Source: Paenibacillus sp. Root52
Lineage (GTDB): Bacteria; Bacillota; Bacilli; Paenibacillales; Paenibacillaceae
DNA length: 64,000 bases
NCBI RefSeq assembly: GCF_001426865.1
Contig: NZ_LMFO01000005.1
Span: 1-64,000, forward strand
Direction: 5' to 3'
A model generated the notes under the pieces. That model was given only the letters and a program-made list of their open reading frames with translations. It had not been told where the DNA came from and searched no databases. This document shows, one piece after another, positions 62,871-64,000 of this stretch. Within the stretch, counting starts at the first letter, position 1, and each line of letters begins with the position of its first letter. A program made the translations under genes and the position numbers.

Positions 62871-64000
62871 ATGAAATGGATGGGGAGATATGCAGGGTAT
62901 AATGGATCTTCTTTTCGAAAGGATATGTTATCGGGATTAATTGTAGGTATCATTGCTATTCCACTCGGTATGGCGTTTGCTATCGCTTCCGGAGTTAAAC
63001 CGGAGTATGGTTTGTATACAACTGTGATCGCAGGGATTCTTATTTCCTTGCTAGGCGGATCCAAGTTCCAGATTGGCGGGCCGACAGGGGCTTTCATTCC
63101 CATCCTCTTCGCCATTGTGATGCAATATGGGTATGAGAATTTATTGATTGCCGGAATCATGGCCGGAGTGATGCTTGTACTAATGGGGCTGTTTAAGCTT
63201 GGGGCGTTAATCAAGTTTATCCCACGACCCGTAACCATTGGATTTACGGCGGGGATTGCCGTCATTATTTTCAGTGGGCAGATTGCTAATTTTCTAGGAC
63301 TACATGGGATTGAGAAACATGAAGATTTTTGGTCCAATATGAAAGAAATCGGAACGCATATTTCAACCGTTAATATATATAGTCTGCTGACAGCAGGCAG
63401 TTGTCTGGCTGTTATTCTGCTTGTGCCTAGATTTGCGCCAAAGGTGCCTGCGTCACTGGTAGGTCTGATTCTATCGACTGTAGTCGCAGCATTGTTTTTT
63501 GAAGGACAGGTGACTACGATTGGATCGTCCTTTGGTGCGATATCAAGCTCTTTGCCTCAATTTCATGTGCCTGAGATTACTTGGGAGCGAATCGTGAACT
63601 TGCTGCAACCCGCTTTTGTCATCGCCATGTTGGGCGGAATCGAATCGTTGTTGTCTGCTGTTGTTGCCGATGGTATGACCGGAAGTCGACATAACAGCAA
63701 TCGGGAGCTTATTGGGCAGGGGATTGCTAATATGGTGACGCCATTATTTGGTGGTATTCCTGCAACAGGAGCGATTGCACGTACAGCGACGAATATTAAA
63801 TCTGGAGCTGTGTCACCATTGTCTGGAGTTATTCATGGCGTAGTAGTCCTACTGGTAATTGTTCTGTTCGCACCATATGCTTCCCACATTCCACTTGCCA
63901 GTATGGCTCCAGTTCTGATGATGGTTGCCTGGAATATGAGTGAACGGAGATCGTTCATGCATGTAATGAAAACCAAAACGAGTGATTCGCTCGTTCTGCT
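62871..64000 (+). CDS. SulP-family inorganic anion transporter (incomplete at window end)
   Basis: 376 codons seen, running off the right edge without a stop. The start MKWMGRYAGYNGSSFRKDMLSGL leads to a SulP membrane domain: IAIPLGMAFAIASGVKPEYGLYT, GGPTGAFIPILFAIV, IPRPVTIGFTAGIAV, AMLGGIESLLSAVVADGMTG and GGIPATGAIARTATNIKSG (each a known SulP signature region). It imports sulfate, bicarbonate or a related anion. ATG 62871 has GAAGG 9 nt upstream; an in-frame ATG at 62847 lacks one. The C-terminal STAS domain, if present, is outside the window. Confidence 0.92.
   Translation, partial: MKWMGRYAGYNGSSFRKDMLSGLIVGIIAIPLGMAFAIASGVKPEYGLYTTVIAGILISLLGGSKFQIGGPTGAFIPILFAIVMQYGYENLLIAGIMAGVMLVLMGLFKLGALIKFIPRPVTIGFTAGIAVIIFSGQIANFLGLHGIEKHEDFWSNMKEIGTHISTVNIYSLLTAGSCLAVILLVPRFAPKVPASLVGLILSTVVAALFFEGQVTTIGSSFGAISSSLPQFHVPEITWERIVNLLQPAFVIAMLGGIESLLSAVVADGMTGSRHNSNRELIGQGIANMVTPLFGGIPATGAIARTATNIKSGAVSPLSGVIHGVVVLLVIVLFAPYASHIPLASMAPVLMMVAWNMSERRSFMHVMKTKTSDSLVL

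Overview
The window looks like chromosome of a Paenibacillus-type Firmicute. The evidence is moderate base composition, strong AGGAGG-type ribosome sites with frequent TTG and GTG starts, an SLH-domain protein, GH9 and GH48 cellulases with CBM3 modules, and Bacillus-like genes (alanine dehydrogenase next to a PucR-type regulator, SigL, LCP, BcrC-like PAP2, cyclophilin lipoprotein). I see no rRNA, tRNA, CRISPR array, prophage or intact insertion sequence. All functions are read from sequence motifs; no database search was run.

Layout. 0.35-4.2 kb: AEC transporter, Mug-type DNA glycosylase, and an ECF sigma factor overlapping its probable membrane anti-sigma partner. 4.8-7.9 kb: a two-gene sugar operon (TIM-barrel isomerase, Gfo/Idh/MocA dehydrogenase) divergent from an AraC regulator. 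8-10.5 kb: a small kinase-like protein and a Cas4/AddB-like PD-(D/E)XK nuclease. 10.7-13.7 kb: ald and its divergent PucR-family regulator. 14.3-16.3 kb: a large STAND ATPase with a GNAT-like segment and a C-terminal HTH. 16.6-24.9 kb: a sigma-54 amino-acid catabolism island with an enhancer-binding activator, proline dehydrogenase, P5C dehydrogenase, SigL itself and aspartase. Three well-formed -24/-12 promoters sit in front of the three catabolic genes. 25-44 kb: chemoreceptors, secreted and membrane proteins, a ring-cleaving dioxygenase, SDR, cyclophilin, MFS exporter, sensor kinase, acyltransferase, LCP, PAP2 phosphatase and several very small proteins. 44-50.5 kb: a cellulase operon (GH9 then GH48), both ending in FN3-FN3-CBM3. 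51-54.6 kb: an NlpC/P60 hydrolase, then an ArsR-like regulator divergent from a GH51 arabinofuranosidase. 55-64 kb: MBL hydrolase, Lrp regulator, heterodimeric ABC exporter with an attenuator-like leader, SLH protein, and an ArsR-SulP pair running off the end.

The most unusual signal is non-coding. Three intergenic regions (4505-4697, 9015-9207, 55071-55265) each hold four copies of a 23-nt box in the order forward, forward, reverse, reverse. Start-to-start distances are 50-70-50, 50-70-50 and 51-71-50. The spacer sequences differ while their lengths are kept. I do not recognise this as a named element.

A second coherent system is the sigma-54 island: sigma factor, activator, three target genes and their promoters all lie within about 8 kb, and together they feed proline and aspartate into central metabolism.
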